Part shown: positions 8,923-18,575 of the stretch, piece by piece | How the letters are laid out: every line of letters starts with the position of its first letter | How positions within the stretch are numbered: the stretch's first letter is position 1 | Made by a program: the position numbers and the translations under genes | Notes under the pieces: model-generated | Database searches by the model: none | Seen by the model: the letters and a program-made list of their open reading frames with translations, nothing else | Told to the model about the DNA's origin: nothing | From: Phycisphaeraceae bacterium | GTDB lineage: Bacteria > Planctomycetota > Phycisphaerae > Phycisphaerales > SM1A02 | NCBI GenBank assembly: GCA_019636755.1 | Contig: JAHBWZ010000003.1 | Span: forward strand, 248,001 to 312,000 | DNA: 64,000 nt | Direction: 5' to 3'

Positions 8923-9247
8923 TGGTGCCGCCAGACCCCGATGACTGTGTGCCCGTCCGGCGAGGCGCACCGGTCTGCGGCGATGACATCGAGCCCTGCG
9001 GCTGCACGCGTGTGCCGGGCCTGGCGCGAGCGTACATGCACCCTGTCCTGGATCGGATCGGCACGACGAGGGAGCGCATGACGACCGGGAGTCGCACGAC
9101 GCGAGGGTCGCGCATGACCACACGGGAACGCATGCATGCGCAGGGGACTGCGTCCCCCCGCACCCACGCAGCGCCGGCAGTCCATCGAGCTGCACCGTAC
9201 GTCCGAGCGCCCTTCCGGTGCAGCGCGATCGCACTCGGCGACGAAGC
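8923..9247. other. Intergenic region, no gene supported
   Basis: About 325 nt between the MFS gene and the terminator of tRNA-Ser. It has short imperfect repeats built on CGCATGAC and GGGAGTCGCACGACGCGAGGG near 9076-9120, but no coding frame with protein-like composition on either strand, and no recognisable RNA gene. Confidence 0.45.
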
Positions 9248-9276
9248 AGCCCCGAGCCCGGGTCGGGCGCGGGGCT
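9248..9276 (-). terminator. Putative terminator of tRNA-Ser
   Basis: Downstream of the tRNA on the minus strand, an outer AGCCCCG/CGGGGCT pairing encloses an inner GCCCG/CGGGC stem. It begins 6 nt after the tRNA 3' end. The following T-tract is poor. Confidence 0.55.
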
Positions 9277-9282
9277 GACAAG

Positions 9283-9369
9283 CGGACAGGGTGGGATTCG
9301 AACCCACGTTACCCCGAAGGGTAAACCGGTTTTCGAGACCGGCGCGTTCAACCGCTCTGCCACCTGTCC
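9283..9369 (-). tRNA. tRNA-Ser (anticodon CGA)
   Basis: An 87-nt class II tRNA. The acceptor stem is GGACAGG/CCTGTCC with discriminator G. The anticodon arm reads CCGGT-CTCGAAA-ACCGG, giving anticodon CGA for codon UCG. The long variable arm (TTTACCC-TTCG-GGGTAAC) and the T arm with GGTTCGAATCC are complete. The 3' CCA is not encoded (CTT follows the discriminator base) and must be added enzymatically. Confidence 0.97.
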
Positions 9370-9478
9370 GGGCGGGTCGGGGATTGTCGCGGATGCCGGG
9401 TGATCCGTCAACGCTCCGGAACGCGCGGTGATGCCGTGTCCCTGCGGCCCGCGGAACGCCATCCATGGCGCAGGAAAC

Positions 9479-9511
9479 GCGGGAGCCCGGAGTGATCCTC
9501 CGGGCTCCCGC
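9479..9511 (-). terminator. Rho-independent terminator of the subtilase gene
   Basis: A 14-bp stem (GCGGGAGCCCGGAG and its complement) with a 5-nt loop lies 37 nt after the subtilase stop codon. On the minus strand it is followed by GTTTCC, a short T-run. Confidence 0.8.
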
Positions 9512-9547
9512 ACTGCACTCGTCCCGGTCACCGCGGGTCGGCGGCCG

Positions 9548-12199
9548 TCAGTCGCACGGCCCCCACGCCGACAGCAGCGCCAGCAGGTCATTGAAGTCGG
9601 CCGTGCCGTTTCCATCGATGTCCGCGGGGCACCCGCCCGGGCACGGTCCCCAGGCCGACAGCAGCGCCAGCAGGTCATTGAAGTCCGTGGTCCCGCTTCC
9701 GTCGATGTCGGTCGGACACGACGGCGGCGGCGGTGCCTCGCACTCGATGACCAGCGTGCCGGAACCCGTCGCGCTGCCGTTGCCGCCCACGCGGATCAGG
9801 TACGTCAGTCCGACCGAACCCGGCAGCACGATCTGCGTCGCGCATCCGGTGCCGCACGCGACGACGTTCTGCCCGGGCTGCGTCGGACAGGAGCCGCCGA
9901 AGTACACGGCGATGCGTGCGTCGTAGTCGACATCGCAGAGCGAGATCGTCACGTTTCCGCCGCAGTCCGGCGCGTACAGGAACCAGATGTCCTGCTGGAT
10001 GAGCGTCGGGCTGGTGCAGTTGAGAACCTCATCAGGACCATCGGTCGTCGCGCTGATCGTCGTGAAGCCGTGGCTGCCCGCACCGACCACCTGCGCCGCG
10101 GCGCAGGCGTTGTTCGCGGGCGGCGGCGGCGGCGGTTCGCTGCCGATGTCCTCGATCTGGCCGCTGACCACCAGCGCATACCCCTGCTTGAGCTGGTTGA
10201 CCGCGTGTGCCCGGACGCGGATCGTCCACGTGCCCACGGGCGGACTGTTGAGATGGACCTGCTCCACGTTGTTCCGGTCATCCCGGCTGCCGCCCGTCGT
10301 GGAGGATCCTCCGGAGAAGACGTTGCCGCGGTACAGCGTGCCCGACGGGGAGTACACCTCCAGGTCGAGATCGTTGATCGGCGTGAAGGAGGCACCCGCC
10401 GTGGCGCCACGGTCGGTGAACACCATCGTCACCTTGAGGCGCTGCGCCGATCCCAGGACCTGGACCTGGTGATCCTCCTGCTGGCCGGTCGTGAAACCGT
10501 CCGCATTGCGCCGCTGGCGCACGACCACCTGCCGCGACGAGCCGGGAAGCGTCATCGCGTCACGGGCGAGGATCCGGCCCCATCCCTCCAGGTTGCTCGG
10601 GTACCCGGACACGCCGGTCATGTCCGTCGCGGAGTTGACGAGCATCGCCTTGACGAGCGCCCCGGTCGGCGTGAATGCGTTTCCGGGCGTCGCCACGCCC
10701 GTGGGGTAGTAACCGTCCACGAAGTACTGCCGCATGAGCAGGCCCGCGCCGGCGACCGCCGGGCTGGCCATCGAGGTGCCGGACTCCGAGATCGTGCTGC
10801 ACGACGTTCCGGAACGCGACGAATTGGTGCTGCACCCGGGCGCGTAGACCTCGGGCTTGCGGCGCTGGTCGGCGGTGGGTCCGGCCCCGCCCGTGCAGTG
10901 CTGATGCTGGTTCGGCGTCGGGTTCGTGGCGCCGACCGCCAGCAGGTTCTTCGCGTTCTCCGGATTCTTCAGCGTGCTCGTATTCGTCACGGCGAGGCAG
11001 CAGAGCGAATCCTCGTAGTCCCACGAGAAGGTGTCGAACCCACGGGCCAGGCTGTTGTAGGCCGTCGTCGAGTCATCGCCCCACGAGTTCGTGTGCACCC
11101 GGGCCCCCTGGTTGTGGTGCGTGATCAGGGCATTCCGGATCGACGTCTCGTTGTAGGAGGGCGTCAGGTTGTAGACGAGTTTCGCCGCATACGCGACGCC
11201 GCGCGTGTTCGCGTTCGAGTTCGCATCACCGACCGCCGTTCCCGCCACGTGCGTTCCGTGCGACGAGGCGCCGGCCGACGCGTTGTACGCGAGGATCTTC
11301 CGGTGGAGCGGCCCGATGGGCTGCGTGTCGGAGAACGAGCAGTGATTGCGGTCGACGCGCGTATCGAGGATGCCGACGACCTGCCCCTCGCCGCGCAGTC
11401 CGTTCGTGTACAGGGGGAACGTGCCGCTCTGGTTGCTCTGCACGATCCAGCGGGCATTGTTGTTCCGCAGCGTGATGTCCGGACCTTCCTCGACGTACTG
11501 GATCCACGGAACGGACCGCAGCGCTTCCAGCTGCTCGAACGCGATCGTCGCCGCGACGATGTGCGTCCCGCCCATCGAGTCGGTGAAGTGGACCGCCGCG
11601 CCGAGCGCCGCCAGTTCCGCCGCGGCGGACCCGGGATCGACATCCTCGAACAGGGTCACGTCCACCGGGATGAGCCCGGCGTCGTACAGCGCCTGCCGCG
11701 CGTCCGAGACGCCGGCGCGCCGCCCGAGTTCGGGGTCCAGCCGCCATGCATCGTCGTACTCGCCCGCCCAGACGACGAAGTCCATCCGGCGGAGCGCCGC
11801 GGCGTCGGCCGCGCGGAAGTCCGTCAGCCAGGCGAACGCCGGGAGATACGCCCCGGGTACCACCCCCGCCTGCTGCAGCATGCGCTCACGGGCCGGGGTC
11901 ATCGGCCCGTCCAGCGCGATCACGCCGCGGTGGACGGCGCGCAGCGCATCCGCCGGGCCGAACCGCAGATCGCCTCGCATCGCCAGGTCCTGCACGCCGA
12001 CCCGCAGGTACAGCCGCCCGGGCTCGATCGGTCCGCTCAGGTCCACCACCATCGCGCCCTCGTCGAATCCGGGCTGACCGTGGCGTCCGCCGGGATCGGC
12101 GAGCGGATCCTGCCCGAACCGGGCCGACGCGAGTCCGGCGGCCATCAGGATGACCGCAGGAACGATACCGACCCCGGAACGGGTGCGCATCCGCATCAT
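9548..12199 (-). CDS. Secreted S8 (subtilisin-like) peptidase with C-terminal dockerin-like tail
   Basis: An 883-residue exported serine protease. It starts at 12199 behind a GAGGA site 6 nt away; the longer open frame to 12586 is not used. The signal peptide is residues 1-26 (VPAVILMAAGLASA). A propeptide-like region follows. The catalytic triad is intact: Asp279 (VVGILDTRVD), His314 (SSHGTHVAG) and Ser476 (SESGTSMASPAVAGAG), with Asn371 (HTNSWGDD) for the oxyanion hole. Next come a beta-sandwich with NDLDLEVYSPSGTLYRGN, as in P/homo-B-type domains, and a pre-peptidase-like domain around DIWFLYAPDCGGNVTISLC. Residues 830-883 are two EF-hand-like units ending in LLALLSAWGPC. Likely degrades extracellular protein; the tail may anchor it. 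Confidence 0.92.
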   Translation of the reverse strand: MMRMRTRSGVGIVPAVILMAAGLASARFGQDPLADPGGRHGQPGFDEGAMVVDLSGPIEPGRLYLRVGVQDLAMRGDLRFGPADALRAVHRGVIALDGPMTPARERMLQQAGVVPGAYLPAFAWLTDFRAADAAALRRMDFVVWAGEYDDAWRLDPELGRRAGVSDARQALYDAGLIPVDVTLFEDVDPGSAAAELAALGAAVHFTDSMGGTHIVAATIAFEQLEALRSVPWIQYVEEGPDITLRNNNARWIVQSNQSGTFPLYTNGLRGEGQVVGILDTRVDRNHCSFSDTQPIGPLHRKILAYNASAGASSHGTHVAGTAVGDANSNANTRGVAYAAKLVYNLTPSYNETSIRNALITHHNQGARVHTNSWGDDSTTAYNSLARGFDTFSWDYEDSLCCLAVTNTSTLKNPENAKNLLAVGATNPTPNQHQHCTGGAGPTADQRRKPEVYAPGCSTNSSRSGTSCSTISESGTSMASPAVAGAGLLMRQYFVDGYYPTGVATPGNAFTPTGALVKAMLVNSATDMTGVSGYPSNLEGWGRILARDAMTLPGSSRQVVVRQRRNADGFTTGQQEDHQVQVLGSAQRLKVTMVFTDRGATAGASFTPINDLDLEVYSPSGTLYRGNVFSGGSSTTGGSRDDRNNVEQVHLNSPPVGTWTIRVRAHAVNQLKQGYALVVSGQIEDIGSEPPPPPPANNACAAAQVVGAGSHGFTTISATTDGPDEVLNCTSPTLIQQDIWFLYAPDCGGNVTISLCDVDYDARIAVYFGGSCPTQPGQNVVACGTGCATQIVLPGSVGLTYLIRVGGNGSATGSGTLVIECEAPPPPSCPTDIDGSGTTDFNDLLALLSAWGPCPGGCPADIDGNGTADFNDLLALLSAWGPCD

Positions 12200-12510
12200 G
12201 CTCATTCCTCGCTGCATGCCTCGCTGCATGTCTCTGGCCTGGTGGATCGACCCAGGACGGTCCGGCCGCACCCCTGCGACCGGCACCCCGTCGTGTCTCG
12301 ATCCCCCGTATGTGTCCCTGTCCTGGACCGGGCGTGACCCGATCCCACGGCTTCCGAGGACAACATACGCGCACGCGGACGCGAGGTGGCCTGATTCCTG
12401 ACGGAAAGTGCCGCCGTTCGCAGGAGTCCCCCGCATCGGCCTGCGCCACTGCGGGCGACGTCGATGCCCGCGCGCCGATCCCGGCGGGCCCGGGCAGGCC
12501 CCGGCGCGCC
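12200..12510. other. 311-nt intergenic region upstream of the subtilase
   Basis: It contains the subtilase 5' region on the minus strand, with ATGCAGCGAGG twice in tandem just before the start (12206-12229), which places alternative Met codons at 12229, 12217 and 12205. No convincing promoter hexamers, hairpin or second gene seen. Confidence 0.45.
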
Positions 12511-13620
12511 TTATCGACCCTGGACGTTGGGACCGAAACGCCAGGGAAGGTCGGGCGGTCGCGCGGCATTCAGGAGACGCAGCCACGGACTCTCCCGACC
12601 CTCCTCGGTCAGGAGCGCCGGATCGGGGAAGAGGACGCTCTCCAGCGACGGGTCCAGCGCGAGCAGGGAGCGCCCGAAGCTGGTCCAGGCGGGCAGTCCC
12701 CAGTTCTGCATTGCTCCGATCCGGACTTCGAGCACCGCCCCGCCCTCACCCTCGATGAGCAGGCGCGACACGCCATCGCCGCCGAGTCCGTGCTCGCCGA
12801 CCCGCGTGGGATCCACGACCGAGACGATCGGCGTCCGGAGCAGATACATGCTGTAGGCCATCGCCGCGATGCTCATCGCCGGCACCTCCCGCCCATCGGG
12901 ATGTCGGACCACCCACCGGGATCCGGACTCCGCCGGATCGCCGGCGTCGATGCGGCGCAGGTCGAACGCCGGACCGGCGTGCGGCCGGACCTGGACCTGC
13001 CTCGGTGCCCCGCCGGCGCCGGGCCAGGACGCGGGGACAAGGTGCGGATCGACCAGCGGCGGGATGCCCGGCGCGGGCGTCCGGAGTTCGGCGTCCAGGT
13101 CCGCTTCCAGCACCAGGACCGCCGTCTCTCCGACGACCCGAAGGAACGTCTGGTCCTCGTCGGGAAGCGCATGGCCGATCTCGATCTCCAGCAGCGCGGG
13201 CAGGTCCTCCGCGCGCTCCCCGTCGCCCGCGCGCGGATACAGCGCGATGACCGGCGTCTGGTCGAGGCCGACACCGTACGCGCCGGGGTCGGCGGGCCGA
13301 TCACTCCGGAGGCGCACCGGCGCCGTCAGCATCTTGTCGAAGAGACGATTCATGATGCGGAGGTCGACGACGGCGCCGGTCGTGGTGAGGCAGCGCCACA
13401 CGCCGTCGATGCGATTGCTGTAGATCAGGTCCGCGCCGCCGCTGTCATAGAGCCGGATGGCGCCGATGCCGCGCTCGCCGGGCGCCAGTCGCTCCATCAG
13501 GCGCGCCGGCGGCGCTGCCGCGGAGGCCGCTTCACGCGCACGCTCCTCCAGCCGGCTGCCGGCGGACCACGCCGCGACGAGCACGATCACCCCGGCCAGG
13601 AGCACACCGGCGCGCACCAT
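12511..13620 (-). CDS. DUF4340-like membrane-anchored protein of the ABC/Gld cluster
   Basis: A 369-residue protein with one N-terminal membrane segment (residues 5-18, VLLAGVIVLVAAW) and a large extracytoplasmic part. Two similar beta-rich halves include LIYSNRIDGVWRCLTTTGAV, NRLFDKMLTAPVRL and later DGREVPAMSIAAMAYSMYLL, the layout of DUF4340 proteins that accompany GldG-type ABC systems. The start codon overlaps the stop of the GldG-like gene by 1 nt (TGATG). It is the last gene of a four-gene operon. I infer that it works with the GldG-like partner outside the membrane; the substrate is unknown. Confidence 0.72.
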   Translation of the reverse strand: MVRAGVLLAGVIVLVAAWSAGSRLEERAREAASAAAPPARLMERLAPGERGIGAIRLYDSGGADLIYSNRIDGVWRCLTTTGAVVDLRIMNRLFDKMLTAPVRLRSDRPADPGAYGVGLDQTPVIALYPRAGDGERAEDLPALLEIEIGHALPDEDQTFLRVVGETAVLVLEADLDAELRTPAPGIPPLVDPHLVPASWPGAGGAPRQVQVRPHAGPAFDLRRIDAGDPAESGSRWVVRHPDGREVPAMSIAAMAYSMYLLRTPIVSVVDPTRVGEHGLGGDGVSRLLIEGEGGAVLEVRIGAMQNWGLPAWTSFGRSLLALDPSLESVLFPDPALLTEEGRESPWLRLLNAARPPDLPWRFGPNVQGR

Positions 13621-16600
13621 CACGCCGCCACCTCCGGCGCCGGTGACCCGCGCCTCCGGTCGAGGCCATCCTGGCGCCGCGCGGCCGCCGACCGATCCCG
13701 GCGCAGCAGCAGCCACCGGAGCAGGCCGCCGGCAAGCAGCGCCACCGGGCCGAGTCCGACGATCAGCGTGCGCCAGGCAAGACGATCGGCCGGCGGGACG
13801 TAATCGAATCCGCGCGATTCCGGACGGCGCGCCGCGATCGCGCCGAGTGCCGGACCGCCCCCCAGGTGGGCGACCGCGTTGACGAGCAGATGATCGGCGC
13901 GGAAGTCCGGATCGGTCAGGCGATGGTCCTTGAACATCTCCGAGCAGCCGATGAGCAGCAGCGCCGAGGCCGGCTGCGACGGATCCGGCGGCGCCAGGGT
14001 GCCTCCCTGGCGCGGCACGCCGCTGTCGTCCGGGGGCAGCGGCGACCACGCACCGAACCGCCCCTCGGCGAGGACGACGAGCGGACGTGATCCGCGGGTC
14101 GGCGCGGGCGCGTCGTCGCCGTCGGCCGGCGGTGCCACGGGACCTTCAAGCACCTCCGGCGGGAGGAAGCCGCGCGCCCATGGGTACGTCCAGGCGTGCG
14201 ACGACGTCCGCACGAGCGCCCTCGCTTCCAGGCCTGCCGCCGCGAGCGCCGGCGCATCCAGCCGGATCCACGACGGCCAGATGAAGGCCTGGTCGCCGAT
14301 TCCCCGGACAATCTCCGACGGCGCCTCCATGTTCGCGCTCGCCGCGCGGATCAGGAAACTCTCGGCCGAGTCCTGCACCTGCTCCATCCGCGCGCTGCCG
14401 CGATAGACCTGGGACTCCGCGCGGAGCGCCAGTCGCATCGAATCGAACACGACTTCACGTGGAACGACCAGGCCGATCGTCTCCAGCCAGAGCGTGTCGA
14501 TCTCCGGGAACTGCGGCTGCGGCCAGTAGACGATGGCATGGCCGCGACCCGGATACTGCCGCGCCTGCATGTTGAAATGCTGCAGGGCGATGATGCCCGG
14601 CGTGCCGCGCGAAAGCGCGCCCGTGAATGCCTCGAGCATCGGTGTCGCCGGACGGCGCGGCTGGAGCCAGACCACGCAGTCAGCCTGTTCCGGAATCTCC
14701 GGCGCCGCGGGATCTGGATGCACCACGTCGAAGCCTGCATCGATCAGCAGGCGTCGCGCCCGTGCGTAGGGATCGGCGCCGGTCGGCGCGATCAGCCCCC
14801 GCTGCTGGAAGAGTTCGTGGGCCTCCGCGGGCGTGAGCCTCGGGACATCGGAGGCCAGCGCCACCAGCGGCGCGCGGCCGTCACGCACGCGGCGCAGCGC
14901 CAGCATCGCCCGCAGTTCCACCTGCGCCAGCGCGGACGGGTCCGCGAAGCGGACGGCCGCCGTCCTGCCGCCCGACTCGAAGAGGACCGAACACCAGGCG
15001 TGACGGACGCGCGTCACCTCCTCTTCCCGGTCGGTGAATGCCACCGGTCCGGCGCCGATCGCCTCCAGCCGCGCGATTCCGGAAGCGTCGAGCGACCGCG
15101 GTGCCACACGCTCGAAGCGCATGCCGCCGCGCCGCGCGATGGTCCGCATGACGGACTCCGCCTCCCGCACCGGTCCGCGCAGGCGCGGCGGAAGGGACGC
15201 CGGGTCGGAGAAGATCACGCGGATCCGACCATTCTCCGCGGCGACCTCGCGCGCCAGCGTGACGATTCCGGCGGGAATCGTGTGGATGCCGGCCGCGGTC
15301 AGGTCGATCCGCCCCGGCACCTGCGCCAGTCCCGCACCGGTCACGATCGCCGCCAGGGCGATCGCGGCGGTGACGGCGGCGCGCCGCACGGCGAGGCGGC
15401 CGGCACCCGCCGGTGTGCGCGGGTCCTCGCGCCGATCCCGGTCACGGCGCCGCATCCGCACCACCGCGACCACGATCAGCGCGGCCGCGGGAAGTCCGAC
15501 GCCGATCCCGCGCCACAGCGCGCGGGTCCCGGCCGGGAACTCCTCCAGCGGCACCGCGTGCTGCGCGATCACCTCGGCGGCGATCAGCCGCTCTTCGGAG
15601 GCAACGGCGCCGAGAATCACCTCCAGCATGCGCCGGTGCGCGTATCCCTCCAGCACCAGGCCCTCGTCGCGAAGCGGCGTGCTCGCGCCCAGGATGATGA
15701 TCGTGCCGCGCCACGGGTCGTCCGGGCGCAGCGCGATCGCGATCGCCTGCTTGGGCGCCGGGGCGGCGCGGGCAAAGCCCGACGCGAGGCGCTCGGCGGG
15801 AATCGACTCGGTGTCGACGGCAAGCAGACGGGATCGGTCGCTGCTCGTGGCGAGCACGACGGCGTTCCAGCCGTCCCGGACGCCCCGTTCGGACGAGGGC
15901 ACGATCGGCGTCGGCAGTGCGAAGAGCAGGTTGCCGCTCACCGGTTCGGCCAGCTGATCGAAGCGCAGATTCGACGGCATCGCGCGGACCAGGAACGGCT
16001 GCTCACCCTCGCCTGCACGCTCGAGACGCCCGGCGACGGTGTCGAGCAGGACATCCGGAACGCTCTCGAGGCCGAACGCGGCCAGCAGCGACTCGAGGCC
16101 GTATGGAACCCGGACCGCATCGAGCAGGCGCGGCGCCGCCTCGTCCGCGGAGATCGGCGCGGCTGCCGGTGCGGTGCGCAGCGAGCGCCGGCTCCCGGCC
16201 ACCACGACGCTCCCGCCGCGATCGACGAACCGTTCGACCTCGCGCAGCGATGCGGCATCGATCGACTCCGGATCCACCAGAAAGAGAACGTCGGCGCGAT
16301 CCGGGATCCGCAGCGACCGGGTATCGGCCGTCCCGGCGCGTGGCGACTCGATCTCGATGACCTCTCCGGACCGGCTGAGCGCGGCCGCGAGCTGCGCCGT
16401 GCCGGCGCCGGCCACGGCGAAGGTCGGGCGCGACGGCGCGTCCGCGCGGTCTGCCCAGGCGAGGATGAGCGACTGGACGCGCGGCAGGTGACGCGGCTCG
16501 ATGCCGTTGATCGTGGCGACGGGCCTCGGCCCGTGCGCCACCGTCAGGCTGGACCAGACAAGCCGCTCATCGTGCCCGTCGCGCGTGACGGTGCGCATCC

Positions 16601-16970
16601 GGTACGGCGCGGCGCGGTCGCGGATCGCCAGCGCCTCCTGGTCCCCGCCGTCGGCGGGATGCAGCACCTCGTAGCGGAGCCGGCCGCCGGATGCGGCGGC
16701 GAGCGACTGCAGGATCCGCGTCACGTCCCGCGCCATGTGACGCATCGCCGCAGGAAGCGCCTCCGGCGGACTGACCCGGTAGGTGACGGTGATCGTCTCC
16801 GTCGAACCGCGGAGCCGCTCCCGCGTCGCGGCGTCCACCGTGAAGGCGCGACGGCCGGCGATCTCGATCCGCGCCCCGGGAAGCAGGTCGGCCAGGCGGA
16901 CGACGGCCAGCGTCGCGGCCAGCCAGACGCCGATCGTGACCAGGGCGACAACGGTGGTGAGGCGTCGCAT
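13620..16970 (-). CDS. Double GldG-like auxiliary component of an ABC transporter (1116 aa)
   Basis: A very large membrane protein made of two GldG-like units in one chain. Unit 1: membrane segment at residues 5-25 (VVALVTIGVWLAATLAVV), extracytoplasmic domain, second membrane segment near residues 488-508. A basic cytosolic linker (RMRRRDRDRREDPRTPAG) then leads to unit 2: membrane segment near 530-550, extracytoplasmic domain with VVWLQPRRPATPMLEAFTGA, and a last membrane segment near 1075-1097. Each unit carries the strand-loop-strand typical of the GldG family (ADVLFLVDPESIDAASLREVE in unit 1). Usual GldG proteins have one such unit of about 500 residues, so this is a duplication and fusion. 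TGATG overlaps tie it to the permease before it and the DUF4340-like gene after it. Confidence 0.8.
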   Translation of the reverse strand: MRRLTTVVALVTIGVWLAATLAVVRLADLLPGARIEIAGRRAFTVDAATRERLRGSTETITVTYRVSPPEALPAAMRHMARDVTRILQSLAAASGGRLRYEVLHPADGGDQEALAIRDRAAPYRMRTVTRDGHDERLVWSSLTVAHGPRPVATINGIEPRHLPRVQSLILAWADRADAPSRPTFAVAGAGTAQLAAALSRSGEVIEIESPRAGTADTRSLRIPDRADVLFLVDPESIDAASLREVERFVDRGGSVVVAGSRRSLRTAPAAAPISADEAAPRLLDAVRVPYGLESLLAAFGLESVPDVLLDTVAGRLERAGEGEQPFLVRAMPSNLRFDQLAEPVSGNLLFALPTPIVPSSERGVRDGWNAVVLATSSDRSRLLAVDTESIPAERLASGFARAAPAPKQAIAIALRPDDPWRGTIIILGASTPLRDEGLVLEGYAHRRMLEVILGAVASEERLIAAEVIAQHAVPLEEFPAGTRALWRGIGVGLPAAALIVVAVVRMRRRDRDRREDPRTPAGAGRLAVRRAAVTAAIALAAIVTGAGLAQVPGRIDLTAAGIHTIPAGIVTLAREVAAENGRIRVIFSDPASLPPRLRGPVREAESVMRTIARRGGMRFERVAPRSLDASGIARLEAIGAGPVAFTDREEEVTRVRHAWCSVLFESGGRTAAVRFADPSALAQVELRAMLALRRVRDGRAPLVALASDVPRLTPAEAHELFQQRGLIAPTGADPYARARRLLIDAGFDVVHPDPAAPEIPEQADCVVWLQPRRPATPMLEAFTGALSRGTPGIIALQHFNMQARQYPGRGHAIVYWPQPQFPEIDTLWLETIGLVVPREVVFDSMRLALRAESQVYRGSARMEQVQDSAESFLIRAASANMEAPSEIVRGIGDQAFIWPSWIRLDAPALAAAGLEARALVRTSSHAWTYPWARGFLPPEVLEGPVAPPADGDDAPAPTRGSRPLVVLAEGRFGAWSPLPPDDSGVPRQGGTLAPPDPSQPASALLLIGCSEMFKDHRLTDPDFRADHLLVNAVAHLGGGPALGAIAARRPESRGFDYVPPADRLAWRTLIVGLGPVALLAGGLLRWLLLRRDRSAAARRQDGLDRRRGSPAPEVAA

Positions 16971-17746
16971 CAGGCGCGGAGCCGTTCAAGCAGGAGCGCG
17001 TTCAGGGCGAGCAGCACGGCGGCGAGCAGGATGAACCAGGCAACCGCACCGAGCTCGACGAGGCCGCGGACGAACGCCTCGAATCGCGGCGTGACCGAGA
17101 TCGCGTCCCGCAGGATGCTACCGACGTGGAACGCCGGAACCAGTCCGTCCAGGATCGTGGCCACGCGATCATCACCGAGCAGCACCAGGAAGACGCCGAT
17201 GACCGTGCTCAGTACGAACGCGACGATCTGGTCTCCGGAGAGCGCGGAGAGACACATGCCCAGCGCGATGAGCAGTCCTCCCAGCAGGATGGCACCGAGA
17301 TATCCACCGGCGATCAGGCCGGGATCCGGCTCACCCAGCACGACGAGCATGACCGGGATCGGAAGCGATCCGGCCAGGAAGACGAAGTGCAGCGAGAGGG
17401 CCGCGAGGTACTTCCCGGCGATCGCCTGCAGGGGCACGATCGGCAGCGTCAGCAGCGACTCCAGCGTGCGCTGCTTGCGCTCTTCCGCCCACAGACGCAT
17501 CGTGACCGCCGGGAGGAACACGGCCAGCATGAGCGGCAGCGACTCGAACCATGCGGTCATCTCCGCCCGCCCGGCGAGGAAGAAGTCGTTCATGAATACC
17601 GCGTTCGCCAGCACGATGAACCCGGTGAGGTACACGTACGCGATGCTGGAGTCGAAGTAGGCGCCCAGTTCCCGTCGCGCCACCAGCAGGATCGCGCGGA
17701 ACCATCCCGCGTGCGCGGCACCGGCCGGGACCGTCGACGCGCTCAT
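16970..17746 (-). CDS. ABC-2 type permease, GldF/NosY-like
   Basis: A 258-residue inner-membrane permease with about six hydrophobic segments. It begins VARRELGAYFDSSIAYVYL, a signature of GldF/NosY-type permeases, and has MRLWAEERKQRTLESLLTLP, the conserved coupling segment of this group. Its ATG overlaps the stop of the ATPase gene (ATGA), and its stop overlaps the next start by 1 nt. With the ATPase and the GldG-like protein it would form an exporter or a gliding-type machine. Cargo unknown. Confidence 0.88.
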   Translation of the reverse strand: MSASTVPAGAAHAGWFRAILLVARRELGAYFDSSIAYVYLTGFIVLANAVFMNDFFLAGRAEMTAWFESLPLMLAVFLPAVTMRLWAEERKQRTLESLLTLPIVPLQAIAGKYLAALSLHFVFLAGSLPIPVMLVVLGEPDPGLIAGGYLGAILLGGLLIALGMCLSALSGDQIVAFVLSTVIGVFLVLLGDDRVATILDGLVPAFHVGSILRDAISVTPRFEAFVRGLVELGAVAWFILLAAVLLALNALLLERLRA

Positions 17747-18525
17747 GCCGGCCCTCCCGCGGCGCGGACCGCAGCGCCGGCGCCCGCCTCCTCGCGTTCC
17801 ATCCCCGTCCCGCCCACCATCTCCAGGAAGATGCCCTCCAGGTCCGTCCCCTTCCGTGCCGCACGGTCCCGCATCTCGGTGAGCGGCGCATCCGCCAGGA
17901 GCCGGCCGCGGTTGATGATCAGGAGTCGATCGGAGATGGACGCCACCTCGCTGAGGATGTGGCTGGAGAAGAGGATGGTCCGCGCCTCGCGCAGGGACCG
18001 CAGGAAATTCCTGAAGGCGACGACCTGCCGGGGGTCGAGCCCGTGCGTCGGCTCATCGAGCACGATGACCGCCGGGTCGTGGATCAGCGCGGAGGCCACG
18101 CCGATCCGCTGGCGGAACCCCTTGGAGCACTCGTTGAGCCGCTTGCGCAGGACCGTCTCCAGGGAGAGACCGGAGACCACCCATGCGAACCGGTCGTCCA
18201 GCCGCCGTCCGGTCAGTCCTCGCATGGATCCGACGAAGCGCAGCAGCCGGTCGACGCGCATCCCCTCCCAGAGTGCGCTGTGCTCGGGCAGATACCCCAG
18301 CCGGCGCCGGACCTCCAGCGGATGCCGTTCGACATCGAAGCCCGCAACCTCGGCGCGCCCCGAAGTCGGGCGCAGCCAGGTCGAGAGGATCCTGAGGAGC
18401 GTGCTCTTGCCCGCGCCGTTGGGGCCGAGGAACCCGACGATCTCCCCCGCGCCGATCCGGAACGACACCCGGTCGACGGCGAGCGTCGGCCCGTAGCGCT
18501 TGGTGACGTCGTGCACGGCGATCAT
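17743..18525 (-). CDS. ABC transporter ATP-binding protein of the Gld-type cluster
   Basis: A 260-residue cytosolic ATPase. Walker A is GPNGAGKSTLL (near residue 38), the signature is CSKGFRQRIGVASAL (an SKG variant of LSGGQ), Walker B is AVIVLDEPTHGLDP and the switch is ILFSSHILSEV. It is closest to GldA/NosF-type ATPases. Start at 18525: GGAGGG lies 10 nt upstream; an open frame continues upstream to 18615, but that stretch crosses the promoter. First gene of the four-gene operon down to 12511. Confidence 0.93.
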   Translation of the reverse strand: MIAVHDVTKRYGPTLAVDRVSFRIGAGEIVGFLGPNGAGKSTLLRILSTWLRPTSGRAEVAGFDVERHPLEVRRRLGYLPEHSALWEGMRVDRLLRFVGSMRGLTGRRLDDRFAWVVSGLSLETVLRKRLNECSKGFRQRIGVASALIHDPAVIVLDEPTHGLDPRQVVAFRNFLRSLREARTILFSSHILSEVASISDRLLIINRGRLLADAPLTEMRDRAARKGTDLEGIFLEMVGGTGMEREEAGAGAAVRAAGGPA

Positions 18526-18575
18526 GGCAGGTTTCCCTCCCGGACGCATGCATGCACGTCGCCGGGAGGGGCGGG

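Noticed and set aside
12200-12586. Longer start (12586) for the subtilase
   Set aside because: The extra 129 residues are arginine/proline-rich and would bury the signal peptide; GAGGA at 12206-12210 fits the ATG at 12199.
14196-17660. Very long plus-strand open frame (over 1150 codons) opposite the GldG-like and permease genes
   Set aside because: It is a shadow. In GC-rich DNA the antisense phase of a real gene often lacks stops; the composition is arginine/aspartate/histidine-rich and no family is recognisable, while the minus-strand frames have clear domains.
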